Assembly: GCA_947589325.1 (NCBI GenBank)
Contig: CANQAM010000016.1
Location: forward strand, 1-47,328
Source: an uncultured Bacteroidales bacterium
Lineage (GTDB): Bacteria; Bacteroidota; Bacteroidia; Bacteroidales; UBA11471
Direction: 5' to 3'
DNA: 47,328 bases
Under the pieces are notes generated by a model, which was not told where the DNA came from, searched no databases, and saw only the letters and a list, made by a program, of their open reading frames with translations. The number at the start of each line of letters is the position of its first letter. Positions within the stretch are counted from its first letter, which is position 1. This document shows, piece by piece, positions 7,089 to 14,905 of the stretch. The position numbers and the translations under genes were made by a program.

Positions 7089-7799
7089 TCATCGGTGCGC
7101 GAAAAACCGTTCCTGCGCCCGCAGGGCGATTCGCACCGACGTGTCGGTGTCCCATTGTTTCAGCCGCGCATACTCCCCGACGATATACGCCAGCACGGCT
7201 TTCGAGGGCGTCAGCCGGTGAAAGTTGCGGAGCCGCTTTTTGCGGGCGATGCAGCCGAAGTACATGCGGTTGATGTCGAGAAGCGAAAAATCGACATCGC
7301 CGCCCGAAACGCAGAATAAGATGTTCCCGGGCGAATAATCCTTGTGCAGCACGCCTGCGTCGTGCAAATGTACGGAATAGGCCGCAAAGGCGCGAAGAAT
7401 TTTCTTCCCTTCTTCGGTCAGCGAGTCGTCGGTATGAAACTCCCGCATGAGGCGGGAGTAAGGGTCGTACAGCGTCACCAGATAGCTGTCGGCAAGCAAT
7501 CCGTCGGAATACGATTCTATATAGGCGATTGCCTGCGGCGTGCGTATTCCCAGACCGGTCAGTCGCAGCGCGTATTCGTATGCCCTCCGCGCTTTCGACT
7601 TACGAAAGAAACGGTAAACAATACGGTTCGCGAAAACGGGCACTTTGTATTTTTTGACGACGACATCGACCCCTTGCCACCGAAAACGGTTCAGCGTGTT
7701 GCGGGCGGCATATAGCTGTTTGCCCTCACCGAATGTATCGGGGAGCCGTTCGACGTACTCTCTCAGCGTTTCGTATGCAGGGTTGATGACGATTTTCAT
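7089..7799 (-). CDS. lipopolysaccharide kinase family protein (InaA/WaaP-like)
   Basis: A 236-residue protein with an eukaryotic-like kinase fold of the lipopolysaccharide kinase group, which phosphorylates heptose or Kdo of the LPS inner core in the cytoplasm. The visible motifs are the ATP-binding lysine in VVVKKY (46-51), the catalytic loop HKDYSPGNI (H152, D154, N159) and the metal-binding DIN (D175-N177), which in this family replaces DFG. It is the first gene of the unit with ruvB and the flippase, with its own promoter 28 nt upstream of the start. The exact acceptor sugar is not determined. The adjacent GT9 and GT90 genes support an LPS-core role. Confidence 0.82.
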   Translation of the reverse strand: MKIVINPAYETLREYVERLPDTFGEGKQLYAARNTLNRFRWQGVDVVVKKYKVPVFANRIVYRFFRKSKARRAYEYALRLTGLGIRTPQAIAYIESYSDGLLADSYLVTLYDPYSRLMREFHTDDSLTEEGKKILRAFAAYSVHLHDAGVLHKDYSPGNILFCVSGGDVDFSLLDINRMYFGCIARKKRLRNFHRLTPSKAVLAYIVGEYARLKQWDTDTSVRIALRAQERFFAHR

Positions 7800-7826
7800 T
7801 TTCGAGTTTTGCTGATTTTCTGTTTA

Positions 7827-7857
7827 CAAAGATAGAAAATTTACGGCGAAATTCAGA
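7827..7857 (-). promoter_or_regulatory. promoter of kinase-ruvB-flippase unit
   Basis: Minus strand: TCTG (7857-7854), 19-nt spacer, TATCTTTG (7834-7827). The start codon is at 7799, leaving a leader of about 20 nt. The -33 box overlaps the last codons of the upstream GT9 gene. Confidence 0.65.
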
Positions 7858-8938
7858 CCTTTTCGTTCAAAAGGAATTTTTCTATGCGGGATAAAATCTC
7901 CTTTTCCGGCAGATTCATGCAGGCGTAATCGCCCCGATAGCAGGGCTTGTTGCCGAATACGGAGCAGGGACGGCACGACAGCGTTTCGTCTTGCACAACA
8001 TTCGCCTCCGACTGCCGCCACCCCAAGAATCCGGCATAAGGGTGCGTCTGTCCCCAGACCGAAACCACCGGTATGCCCGCCAAAGATGCCAAGTGCATAT
8101 TTGCCGAATCCATCGAGAAAACCACCGACATTCGGCTCATCAGCGACAACTCCGTCGGAAATCCCAAGCGTTTCCCTGCCAGCGACACGACCGCAGGATA
8201 ACGCGCCGCCCATTGCTCGGCGACCGCCGCTTCTTCACCGCCGCCACCCATCAGAAATATGCGGCAGCCGCCCCGTTGCGAAAGGGCTTTTACGACGGCT
8301 TCGCTGCGGTCGGGCGGGTATATTTTGCCGCGATGTTTGGCGAACGGTGCAACTCCCACCCACAGCTCGCCTGCCTGCCGCTCCGGTATCGTGTCGGGCA
8401 GAGGGCATGGGCGGTGCGTGGCGTCGAAGACGGAGCGGAACGTGTCAGGTACGGAAAATCCCAACTGTTCGAAAACTTCGGCGTACCGGCGGAAAGAAGT
8501 TTTCAACGGACGCAGCGGCAGTTGTTTTTTTCGCGCAACGAGTTTTCTTTTTTCTTTCCTGCCTTTTTCTATCATCTCCCGCCGTATGCCCGACAGACCG
8601 AAAAGCCGGTCGAGCGCTTTTGAGCGCAGAACGTTGTGCAGGTCGGCAACGGCATCGAAGTGCAGCCGGCGCAATTCGCGGAATAGCCGCCAAATGCCCC
8701 GAAGCCCTTTGTGTCTGCCTTTGGTATCGGCAGAAAAAATTTGCAGATTCTCCGGAGGGCAGACGAAAACTCCCACTACCGATTTTTTCGTCAGCAGCGT
8801 AAAACGGCAATCGGGATATGCCCTGCACACTTCATACACGACGGGTATCGTCATGGCGACGTCGCCCAGCGCCGAGAAACGTATGATAAGCACATTCCGG
8901 CAGGGCGTTTTTTCGATATTCGAGGTCGTGGCAGGCAT
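7853..8938 (-). CDS. glycosyltransferase family 9 (heptosyltransferase-like)
   Basis: A 361-residue glycosyltransferase of family GT9, the ADP-heptose:LPS heptosyltransferase type. It has the N-terminal signature NVLIIRFSALGDVAM (15-29) for acceptor binding. In the C-terminal Rossmann domain it has SMDSANMHLASLAGIPVVSV, where D and the following small residues bind the nucleotide sugar. The expected product is an extended LPS inner core. Several cysteines near the end (SCRPCSVFGNKPCYRGDYAC) follow the pattern seen in many GT9 proteins. It is third in a DUF4254-GT90-GT9 unit, starting 6 nt after the GT90 stop. Donor and acceptor specificity cannot be read from sequence. Confidence 0.9.
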   Translation of the reverse strand: MPATTSNIEKTPCRNVLIIRFSALGDVAMTIPVVYEVCRAYPDCRFTLLTKKSVVGVFVCPPENLQIFSADTKGRHKGLRGIWRLFRELRRLHFDAVADLHNVLRSKALDRLFGLSGIRREMIEKGRKEKRKLVARKKQLPLRPLKTSFRRYAEVFEQLGFSVPDTFRSVFDATHRPCPLPDTIPERQAGELWVGVAPFAKHRGKIYPPDRSEAVVKALSQRGGCRIFLMGGGGEEAAVAEQWAARYPAVVSLAGKRLGFPTELSLMSRMSVVFSMDSANMHLASLAGIPVVSVWGQTHPYAGFLGWRQSEANVVQDETLSCRPCSVFGNKPCYRGDYACMNLPEKEILSRIEKFLLNEKV

Positions 8939-8944
8939 GATTTT

Positions 8945-9925
8945 TCAACGTTGTCCGGTACAGGAAAAATATTTTTGCAAAACCAGCAGAGAGATGAGTT
9001 TCTCTCTCTGCTCGTTTTTGAACGGTTCGATATAGCGGTGGGCATTGTCGATGATGCGCAGCGCCTCGTCGCGATGTTCGGTATAGTATTGCAACCGTTC
9101 TTCCAAGTCGGAAAAATCCGGTTTTATGGCAATGTAATGGTAATCGGGAATCAAAGTTCCTTCCATGAACCATGTTTCACACGTGGGCGGAGGCATGACG
9201 GCAATGGAGTTCGACGACATCACCCATTTGAGATTGCTCGCCACGTCGTTGCCTTCGAGCGACAAAATAAATTTGTATCGCAGCTGTTCCCATAAAGGCA
9301 ATTTGGGGCGTTTCCATTCCGGCGGCGTATCGTTGTGCCGGCTTACGTCGCCCGCATCGCATATCGGGCTTCCGAAATATTTTTGCATGAAATCCACCCT
9401 TTGCGGTTTATTGGCGACTTTCCCTCTGAATATGGATTTGTCGAGTTTTTCGTCGAAAGACAACCGGTCGTTGAGAAAAATGAAATGTCTTACTTTATCC
9501 AGTTTCATGAGTACGGAGTTTGCGTTTTCCGTCAAGGGTCGGCTTTTGACGATAGCCGGATAATCGGGAACATACGTAACATCGCCCGGACAATATTCCC
9601 ACCGATATTTCGACGGAAAATACCGCAAATGTTCGTAAGCATCGAAAAAATAGACCGATTGACAACCACGGCGGGATTTGCCGAAAAATCGAAAATCGCC
9701 GATGGTGCGGGGATTTTCAGACAAAGAGGCTCCGGCAGTCAAACGGCAATAGTACTCGACGCGGGAAAAGATATAATCGGCATCATCTCTGTCACGGACT
9801 TTTTCGAGTATTGCCGGCAAGGCATACCGACAAAAGGCTGTCGGATAAAGGTATCTGATGCCGTTGCGCAGATAATACGGAAATTTGCGATTTTTCCCGC
9901 TATTGAGTAAGAACGTTACATTCAT
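8945..9925 (-). CDS. glycosyltransferase family 90 (CAP10/LpsA-like)
   Basis: A 326-residue protein of the CAP10/KDEL group (GT90), which includes fungal capsule xylosyltransferases and bacterial LPS enzymes called lipopolysaccharide A protein. The clearest evidence is the C-terminal block YKFILSLEGNDVASNL followed by WVMSSNS, where the conserved E and the following G/N residues form the donor site, and then the PPPTCETWF segment. No signal peptide is visible, so it probably acts on the cytoplasmic face. The start codon overlaps the stop of the DUF4254 gene by one base (TAATG), a translational-coupling arrangement. The transferred sugar is unknown. Confidence 0.85.
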   Translation of the reverse strand: MNVTFLLNSGKNRKFPYYLRNGIRYLYPTAFCRYALPAILEKVRDRDDADYIFSRVEYYCRLTAGASLSENPRTIGDFRFFGKSRRGCQSVYFFDAYEHLRYFPSKYRWEYCPGDVTYVPDYPAIVKSRPLTENANSVLMKLDKVRHFIFLNDRLSFDEKLDKSIFRGKVANKPQRVDFMQKYFGSPICDAGDVSRHNDTPPEWKRPKLPLWEQLRYKFILSLEGNDVASNLKWVMSSNSIAVMPPPTCETWFMEGTLIPDYHYIAIKPDFSDLEERLQYYTEHRDEALRIIDNAHRYIEPFKNEQREKLISLLVLQKYFSCTGQR

Positions 9926-10533
9926 TATTTCTGGTTATAGAGTACGGGGTTCAACGCAGGGTCGTTGTACATTTTCATTTGCCGGTACACTTTCATGTAG
10001 CGGCGTCCGGCGGCAATGTCGTCGAGCAGACAGTCGATGGCGGCGGAGAGGTCGGTACGCTGTTCGAGCAGTACGTCTAATTTTGCCCGGCAGCGGGCTA
10101 TGTGGTCGGGCGCGGCGTCGGGACGTTCCGTTTCCTGCTGCATGTGATAGATTTTCAGCGCCAGAATCGAGAGCCGGTCTATCGCCCATGCCGGACTTTC
10201 GGTGTTGATGACGGCGTCGGGCAGCGGCTTCACCGATTTGTACAGTTCCAAAAAGTAGCTGTCGATGCGCTCCACGAGGTCGGTGCGGTCTTGGTTGGAC
10301 TTGTCGATGCGCCGTTTTATCGCCAGCGCCTTCACGGGGTCGATAGCCGGGTCGCGTACTATATCTTCGAGATGCCATTGCACGGCATCTATCCAATTTT
10401 TGCGATACAGGTCGTTTTCGATGGAAGGTTCGGGATAGGGATTGCGCAAAGGAGCATCTACATTGTCGTACCGGTGGTAGTCCTGCGTAGCTTTCCAAAA
10501 TATTTCGTTGCTTTTTTCGCTGAATGTTTCCAT
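9925..10533 (-). CDS. DUF4254 family protein
   Basis: A 202-residue helical, soluble protein of the DUF4254 family, which is common in Bacteroidota and Chlorobi next to glycosyltransferase genes. Typical features are the HLEDIVRDP segment, the paired IDRLSILALKIYHM helix and the C-terminal YRQMKMYNDPALNP motif. Its biochemical role is not established. The frame extends upstream to 10659, but ATG 10533 (METFSEKS) is preferred because a consensus promoter lies at 10558-10589 inside the extension. It is the first gene of the unit with GT90 and GT9, which suggests a part in surface-sugar assembly. Confidence 0.85.
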   Translation of the reverse strand: METFSEKSNEIFWKATQDYHRYDNVDAPLRNPYPEPSIENDLYRKNWIDAVQWHLEDIVRDPAIDPVKALAIKRRIDKSNQDRTDLVERIDSYFLELYKSVKPLPDAVINTESPAWAIDRLSILALKIYHMQQETERPDAAPDHIARCRAKLDVLLEQRTDLSAAIDCLLDDIAAGRRYMKVYRQMKMYNDPALNPVLYNQK

Positions 10534-10557
10534 AGATGAATCAAGGTTAAAGAAGTA

Positions 10558-10589
10558 CAAAAATAGGGATACTTTGCGAAAGTAGCAAC
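10558..10589 (-). promoter_or_regulatory. promoter of DUF4254-GT90-GT9 unit
   Basis: Minus strand: GTTG (10589-10586), 20-nt spacer, TATTTTTG (10565-10558). The ATG follows at 10533. It diverges from the pdxB promoter, whose -33 box begins 36 nt further on. Confidence 0.7.
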
Positions 10590-10624
10590 CATTCGGCAAA
10601 ATAAATTCATTATGGAGAAAAATT

Positions 10625-10655
10625 ATTGCGCGAAAAGTAAAAACGCCTATCTTTG
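10625..10655 (+). promoter_or_regulatory. promoter of pdxB
   Basis: ATTG (10625-10628), 19-nt spacer, TATCTTTG (10648-10655); the ATG is at 10674, so the leader is about 12 nt. Confidence 0.75.
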
Positions 10656-10673
10656 CCACAGAACGAATATACG

Positions 10674-11786
10674 ATGAAACGACGGATTATCATCGACGAT
10701 AAGATACCTTTCATTCGGGGCGTGTTCGAGTCGTATGCCGATGTGCGCTATTTGTCGGCGCCGGCGATAGAACCGGCATCGGTGCGCGATGCCGATATGC
10801 TGATTGTGCGCACACGCACCCGCTGCGATGCCGCGCTGCTCGACGGCAGCCGCTGCCGTTTCGTCGGTACGGCGACGATAGGTTACGACCATATCGACAC
10901 GGCATATTGCCGCCGGCAGGGTATCGTGTGGTGCAACGCTCCGGGCTGCAATGCGGCGTCGGTGGCACAATATATCACGGCGTCGCTCTTGCGCCATGCC
11001 GAAAAAACGGGCTGCGACCTGCGCGACCGGTGTATCGGAATCGTTGGTGTGGGACACGTCGGCCGGCAGGTCGAGGCGCACTGCCGCCGGCTGGGTATGC
11101 GCGTGCTGCTCAACGACCCGCCCCGAGCCGAAGCCGAAGGAGCGACGGCATTCGTGTCGCTCGATACGATAGCGCGTGAATGCGATTATATCACGTTTCA
11201 CACCCCGCTTACCCGCGATGGAGCATACCCGTCGTACCATTTGGCCGATGAAGAATTCTTTTCGTCGCTTTGCCGCCGTCCCGTCATTCTCAATGCGGCG
11301 CGTGGGGAAGTGGTCGATAACGCCGCCCTCGAAGCGGCATACGATGCCGGTCGGGTGTCGGATATGATTCTCGACTGTTGGGAAAATGAGCCGGCACCGT
11401 CGCAGACGCTCTTGCAAAAAGCCTTCATCGCCACGCCCCACATTGCCGGATATTCCGCCGACGGAAAAGCCAACGCCACCCGCATGATAGTAGCGGCAGC
11501 TGCCCGGCATTTGGGCATAGAGATAGACACTTCGACGATACAGCCTCCGGCTCCGCCCGTCGCCTGTCTCGATATGCAGGACGTTGCCCACCCGTTGGCG
11601 AAAGCCGTATGGGCGGCTTACGACCCGCTCGACGATACGCACGACTTGAAAAACGCTCCCGCCGCGTTTGAATCTCTGCGCGGACACTATCGCTTGCGGC
11701 GGGAATTTGGAGCCTACACCCTGACACATGTTCCCGAAAGCGAGGTTTTTTATCTTTCATCGTGGGGTTTTGCTATTTCAAAATAA
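10674..11786 (+). CDS. pdxB: 4-phosphoerythronate dehydrogenase
   Basis: A 370-residue D-2-hydroxyacid dehydrogenase of the PdxB type. PdxB oxidises 4-phospho-D-erythronate in the DXP-dependent pathway to pyridoxal 5'-phosphate. The NAD-binding fingerprint GIVGVGHVGRQVE lies at about 118-130. The catalytic Arg is in NAARGEVVDN, and the catalytic His in HIAGYSADGK. The C-terminal part matches the extra PdxB dimerisation domain in size, which separates it from generic SerA-type enzymes. The frame extends to 10653, but the -7 box ends at 10655, so ATG 10674 is right. It appears to be a single-gene unit; acpP has its own upstream sequence. Confidence 0.93.
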   Translation: MKRRIIIDDKIPFIRGVFESYADVRYLSAPAIEPASVRDADMLIVRTRTRCDAALLDGSRCRFVGTATIGYDHIDTAYCRRQGIVWCNAPGCNAASVAQYITASLLRHAEKTGCDLRDRCIGIVGVGHVGRQVEAHCRRLGMRVLLNDPPRAEAEGATAFVSLDTIARECDYITFHTPLTRDGAYPSYHLADEEFFSSLCRRPVILNAARGEVVDNAALEAAYDAGRVSDMILDCWENEPAPSQTLLQKAFIATPHIAGYSADGKANATRMIVAAAARHLGIEIDTSTIQPPAPPVACLDMQDVAHPLAKAVWAAYDPLDDTHDLKNAPAAFESLRGHYRLRREFGAYTLTHVPESEVFYLSSWGFAISK

Positions 11787-11796
11787 ACAAAACAGT

Positions 11797-11838
11797 CCAA
11801 AATATTGCACAACTAATATATACATGTGCATGTTTTGG
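11797..11838. repeat. inverted repeat between pdxB and acpP
   Basis: CCAAAA (11797-11802) and TGCACA (11806-11811) pair with TGTGCA (11825-11830) and TTTTGG (11833-11838), giving an imperfect stem around an AT-rich loop. No T-run follows, so it is not a standard terminator. It could be a weak transcription stop after pdxB or a protein-binding site upstream of the acpP promoter. Confidence 0.4.
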
Positions 11839-11858
11839 CAACTTTCTGCAAAAAAAAT

Positions 11859-11889
11859 TTTTTTATTCCGATAAAAAACCGCAATTTTG
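11859..11889 (+). promoter_or_regulatory. probable promoter of acpP-fabF-rnc
   Basis: TTTT (11859-11862), 19-nt spacer, CAATTTTG (11882-11889). The -7 box differs from TAnnTTTG at its first base. The leader to ATG 11940 is about 45 nt and A-rich, as expected for a highly translated gene in this phylum. Confidence 0.45.
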
Positions 11890-11939
11890 CAGCGTGTAAA
11901 AAAATTAGACGAACATTCACTAACTAAAAATTGGAAATT

Positions 11940-12176
11940 ATGTCTGAAATTGCATCAAGAGTTAAAGCAATCATTGTCGACAAATTAGGTGTCGAAGAGT
12001 CTGAAGTAACAAACGAAGCCAGCTTCACCAACGATCTGGGTGCCGATTCTCTCGACACAGTGGAACTTATCATGGAATTCGAAAAAGAATTCGATGTTAC
12101 CATTCCCGACGATCAGGCAGAAAAAATCGCTACTGTCGGTGATGCAATTGCCTACATCGAAGCAAATGCAAAGTAA
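11940..12176 (+). CDS. acpP: acyl carrier protein
   Basis: A 78-residue acidic protein, the carrier of growing acyl chains in type II fatty-acid synthesis. The phosphopantetheine attachment site is Ser37 in [10 protein letters not shown]. The four-helix layout and length match AcpP. The frame can be read from a TTG at 11931, but ATG 11940 (MSEIASRV) gives the standard N-terminus. It lies 15 nt before fabF, the usual acpP-fabF pairing, followed by rnc. Acyl-ACP made here would also feed the glycine-lipid acyltransferases and the acyl-ACP thioesterase found elsewhere in the window. Confidence 0.98.
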   Translation: MSEIASRVKAIIVDKLGVEESEVTNEASFTNDLGADSLDTVELIMEFEKEFDVTIPDDQAEKIATVGDAIAYIEANAK

Positions 12177-12191
12177 AAACAACCACTCTAA

Positions 12192-13448
12192 ATGGAATTA
12201 AAAAGAGTAGTAGTAACAGGCCTGGGGGCAGTTACTCCATTGGGAATCGGAGTTGAAGAAACTTGGAAATCCCTGATAAATGGTGTAAGTGGAGCCGGGC
12301 CTATTACTTTGTTCGATGCGTCGCTGTTCAAGACGCAGTTCGCTTGTGAAATCAAGGGATTCGATCCCACGAAATATCTCGAAAAGAAAGAGGCTCGCAA
12401 GTTCGACCGGTATGCCCAGTTGGCGGTTGCTGCCGCCAAAGAGGCTATCGAAGATACCGGCGTCGATTTGGAAAGCGCCGACAAAGACCGTATCGGCGTG
12501 ATTTTTGCATCGGGTATCGGCGGCATTCACTCTTTTGAAGAAGAAATGTGCGAGTACGACCCCGAAAAAGGCCCGAGATTCAGTCCGTTCTTTATTCCCA
12601 AGATGATTGCCGATATTGCGGCCGGTCATATTTCGATGATGTACGGATTTCACGGTCCGAATTTCGCGACCGTATCGGCTTGTGCATCATCGACCAATGC
12701 CGTCATCGACGCATTCAATTACGTGCGTCTCGGCATGGCGGACATGATTGTAACCGGCGGAGCCGAAGCTCCCGTATCGGTGGCCGGTGTGGGCGGTTTC
12801 AACGCCATGCACGCACTATCGACCCGCAACGATGACCCGCAGCACGCCAGCCGTCCGTTCAGCGCCAGCCGCGACGGATTCGTCATGGGCGAAGGGGCTG
12901 CCGCTCTTATTCTCGAAAGTTTGGAGCACGCACAGGCTCGCGGAGCGAAAATTTATGCCGAAGTAATCGGCGGCGGACTTTCTGCCGATGCTTATCACCT
13001 CACTGCCACCCACCCCGAAGGTTTGGGTGCCATGCTGGTGATGAAGAATGCCCTTGCCGATGCGGGAATCAAACCCGAAGACGTCGATTACATCAACGTA
13101 CATGGTACTTCCACTCCGGTGGGTGACCTTTCAGAGATAAAAGCCATTAAAAAAGTTTTCGGCGAACACGCTTATAAACTCAATATCAGTTCCACCAAGT
13201 CGATGACGGGACACCTTTTGGGTGCTGCCGGCGCGACAGAGGCGATGATATGCGTGAAAGCCGTCGAAAACGACATCGTGCCGCCGACCATCAATTTCAC
13301 CGAAGGCGACGAAGACCCCGAAATAGATTATAAACTGAACTTTACGTTCAACAAGGCGCAGAAGCGTACAGTCAATGTCGCTCTCTCCAACACGTTCGGT
13401 TTCGGCGGTCATAATGCAAGCGTCATCGTCAAGAAATTCTCGAAATAA
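12192..13448 (+). CDS. fabF: beta-ketoacyl-ACP synthase II
   Basis: A 418-residue condensing enzyme that elongates acyl-ACP with malonyl-ACP. The catalytic triad is visible: Cys164 in TVSACASST, His304 in NVHGTSTPVGD and His341 in KSMTGHLLGAAG. The C-terminal NTFGFGGHN loop is the FabF gating motif. Length matches FabF (about 413) rather than FabB. It follows acpP by 15 nt and rnc starts 3 nt after it, so the three are one operon. Confidence 0.98.
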   Translation: MELKRVVVTGLGAVTPLGIGVEETWKSLINGVSGAGPITLFDASLFKTQFACEIKGFDPTKYLEKKEARKFDRYAQLAVAAAKEAIEDTGVDLESADKDRIGVIFASGIGGIHSFEEEMCEYDPEKGPRFSPFFIPKMIADIAAGHISMMYGFHGPNFATVSACASSTNAVIDAFNYVRLGMADMIVTGGAEAPVSVAGVGGFNAMHALSTRNDDPQHASRPFSASRDGFVMGEGAAALILESLEHAQARGAKIYAEVIGGGLSADAYHLTATHPEGLGAMLVMKNALADAGIKPEDVDYINVHGTSTPVGDLSEIKAIKKVFGEHAYKLNISSTKSMTGHLLGAAGATEAMICVKAVENDIVPPTINFTEGDEDPEIDYKLNFTFNKAQKRTVNVALSNTFGFGGHNASVIVKKFSK

Positions 13449-13451
13449 AAC

Positions 13452-14273
13452 GTGATTGTCGAGGCTCTCTATTATCGGATACGACTCCTTATGCACCGTC
13501 ATAAAGAGTCGTATTCTGCATTTTATAAGATGCTCGGTTTTTGTCCGCACCGCATCTCTCTTTATGAACAGGCGCTTACGCATCGTTCGGCGGCAAATCT
13601 TTCCGAAGGAAACAAGACCGACAACGAGCGGCTCGAATTTTTGGGCGATGCCGTTTTTACGGCAGTTACGGTCGATTATTTGTTTCGCACGTTTCCGGAT
13701 AAAAAGGAGGGTTTTCTCTCCAATTCGCGTTCCCGCATCATTCAGCGCGAAACGCTCAACAGGGTTGCCGCAGAAATAGGTCTTGACAAGATTGTGTATG
13801 CCGAGCTGCGCACGGTGGCGCACCACAATTATGTTTACGGAAATGCCTTTGAAGCCCTTATCGGGGCGATATATCTCGATAGAGGCTACAAGCGCTGCCG
13901 GCGTTTTATCATAGAGAAAATTTTTAAGCCCCACATCGACCTGAATGAAATTATCCATACCGATGCCAATTTCAAATCGAAGCTGGTCGAGTGGGCGCAG
14001 CATTATCATGTGGATATTGCATGGCGTCTCGACGGGAGTACGGTCGATGACGATAACAGTCCGCTTTTCAAAGTGCGGGCGATAGTGGGCGGTCGGGAAA
14101 GTATGCCGGCAACGGGTTATTCCAAGAAAGAGGCGGAACAGGCTGCCTCGCGTCTCGCCTTGCAGCAGCTGCATACCGATGCCGCATTCAGAGATTCCGT
14201 TTTGCACGCACCGGTCGAGAAAGATAAAGAAAACGACGATTTCATCGAAAAAACCGAGAGTGAGCAGGCGTAA
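13452..14273 (+). CDS. rnc: ribonuclease III
   Basis: A 273-residue double-strand-specific endoribonuclease that processes rRNA precursors and structured mRNAs. The nuclease signature NERLEFLGDAV lies at 58-68 (E62 and D66 are metal ligands), with the second cluster NAFEALIGAIYLD at 131-143 (E134). The dsRNA-binding domain spans about 170-240. A charged C-terminal tail of about 30 residues follows. Translation starts at a GTG at 13452, 3 nt after fabF. An internal ATG at 13491 would cut off a segment that looks like part of the family N-terminus. It converges on the WbqC-like gene with only 6 nt between stop codons and no terminator. Confidence 0.96.
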   Translation: MIVEALYYRIRLLMHRHKESYSAFYKMLGFCPHRISLYEQALTHRSAANLSEGNKTDNERLEFLGDAVFTAVTVDYLFRTFPDKKEGFLSNSRSRIIQRETLNRVAAEIGLDKIVYAELRTVAHHNYVYGNAFEALIGAIYLDRGYKRCRRFIIEKIFKPHIDLNEIIHTDANFKSKLVEWAQHYHVDIAWRLDGSTVDDDNSPLFKVRAIVGGRESMPATGYSKKEAEQAASRLALQQLHTDAAFRDSVLHAPVEKDKENDDFIEKTESEQA

Positions 14274-14279
14274 AAAGCG

Positions 14280-14903
14280 CTATCGGTCGTACAAGACCAA
14301 AAGGGCTTCATTTCCCATATTGAACAGCAGGTCGATTATCGAAATTTCGGGTAAAAAGCCCCATTTCATCGAAAAAACTTGGTAATAAGGTCGTGGAAGC
14401 AGCGCCTCCACCGGCGGACGTTTGGGGTGTATCGCCTCCCGCAGGTCGTCGATGTTTTCGCCGGCAGTGAGATAGCTGTCGCTGAATATGATGTTCGGAG
14501 CAATTCCCAGCAGACGGCACACGGTCTCTTGCAGAGCCGTGTTGTAATCGAGCAGAAACTTTCCGGCGCAGGAACGCTCGTAAAACGGACGCAAATCGTC
14601 GCAGAAATAGTCGAAAAAAGGAGCGGAGCCGTAAGCCGAGGCAATGGCGTTCCAATGGATATGCTGCCAATTGTCATGGCGGGAGATGCGCATATCGCGG
14701 GTAAAAGGCTTTCCCTCGCGGGTGTGTTCCACCGGTATCGACAGCGGCAGCAGCCCGCCCGCGCTCGCTATCGTACAGCGGTTGCGGTACGATTGCTTGA
14801 CGTAATGGCTGTATGCTTCGACCACGACGGTATCGTAGCGGCACATCGCCTTATAATAGGAGACAGGCGCCAGATAGGCGGTGGAGAGGTAAACGACGGA
14901 CAT
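14280..14903 (-). CDS. WbqC-like family protein
   Basis: A 207-residue protein of the WbqC-like family (PF08889 type), named after a gene in O-antigen clusters. Typical features are the N-terminal STAYLAPVSYY, the VEAYSHYVKQSYRNRC block and the internal SIPVEH and DNWQHIHWNAI segments. Family members may act on sugar or amino-sugar substrates, but no reaction is firmly known. The start ATG 14903 is 2 nt after the lepB stop, so it is the third gene of the dapB-lepB-WbqC unit. The frame extends further upstream, overlapping lepB, but the family N-terminus fits ATG 14903. Its sequence contains one copy of a 25-bp near-repeat at 14353-14377. Confidence 0.85.
   Translation of the reverse strand: MSVVYLSTAYLAPVSYYKAMCRYDTVVVEAYSHYVKQSYRNRCTIASAGGLLPLSIPVEHTREGKPFTRDMRISRHDNWQHIHWNAIASAYGSAPFFDYFCDDLRPFYERSCAGKFLLDYNTALQETVCRLLGIAPNIIFSDSYLTAGENIDDLREAIHPKRPPVEALLPRPYYQVFSMKWGFLPEISIIDLLFNMGNEALLVLYDR
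14353..14377. repeat. copy 1 of a 25-bp near-identical repeat
   Basis: It matches 18473-18497 with one mismatch. The 15-base core ATTTCATCGAAAAAA also occurs at 14239-14253. This copy is inside the WbqC-like coding sequence. Confidence 0.6.
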
Positions 14904-14905
14904 GT

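Noticed and set aside
11797-11838. Intrinsic terminator after pdxB
   Set aside because: The inverted repeat is followed by CAACTTTCTGC rather than a T-run, so it is listed only as an inverted repeat.
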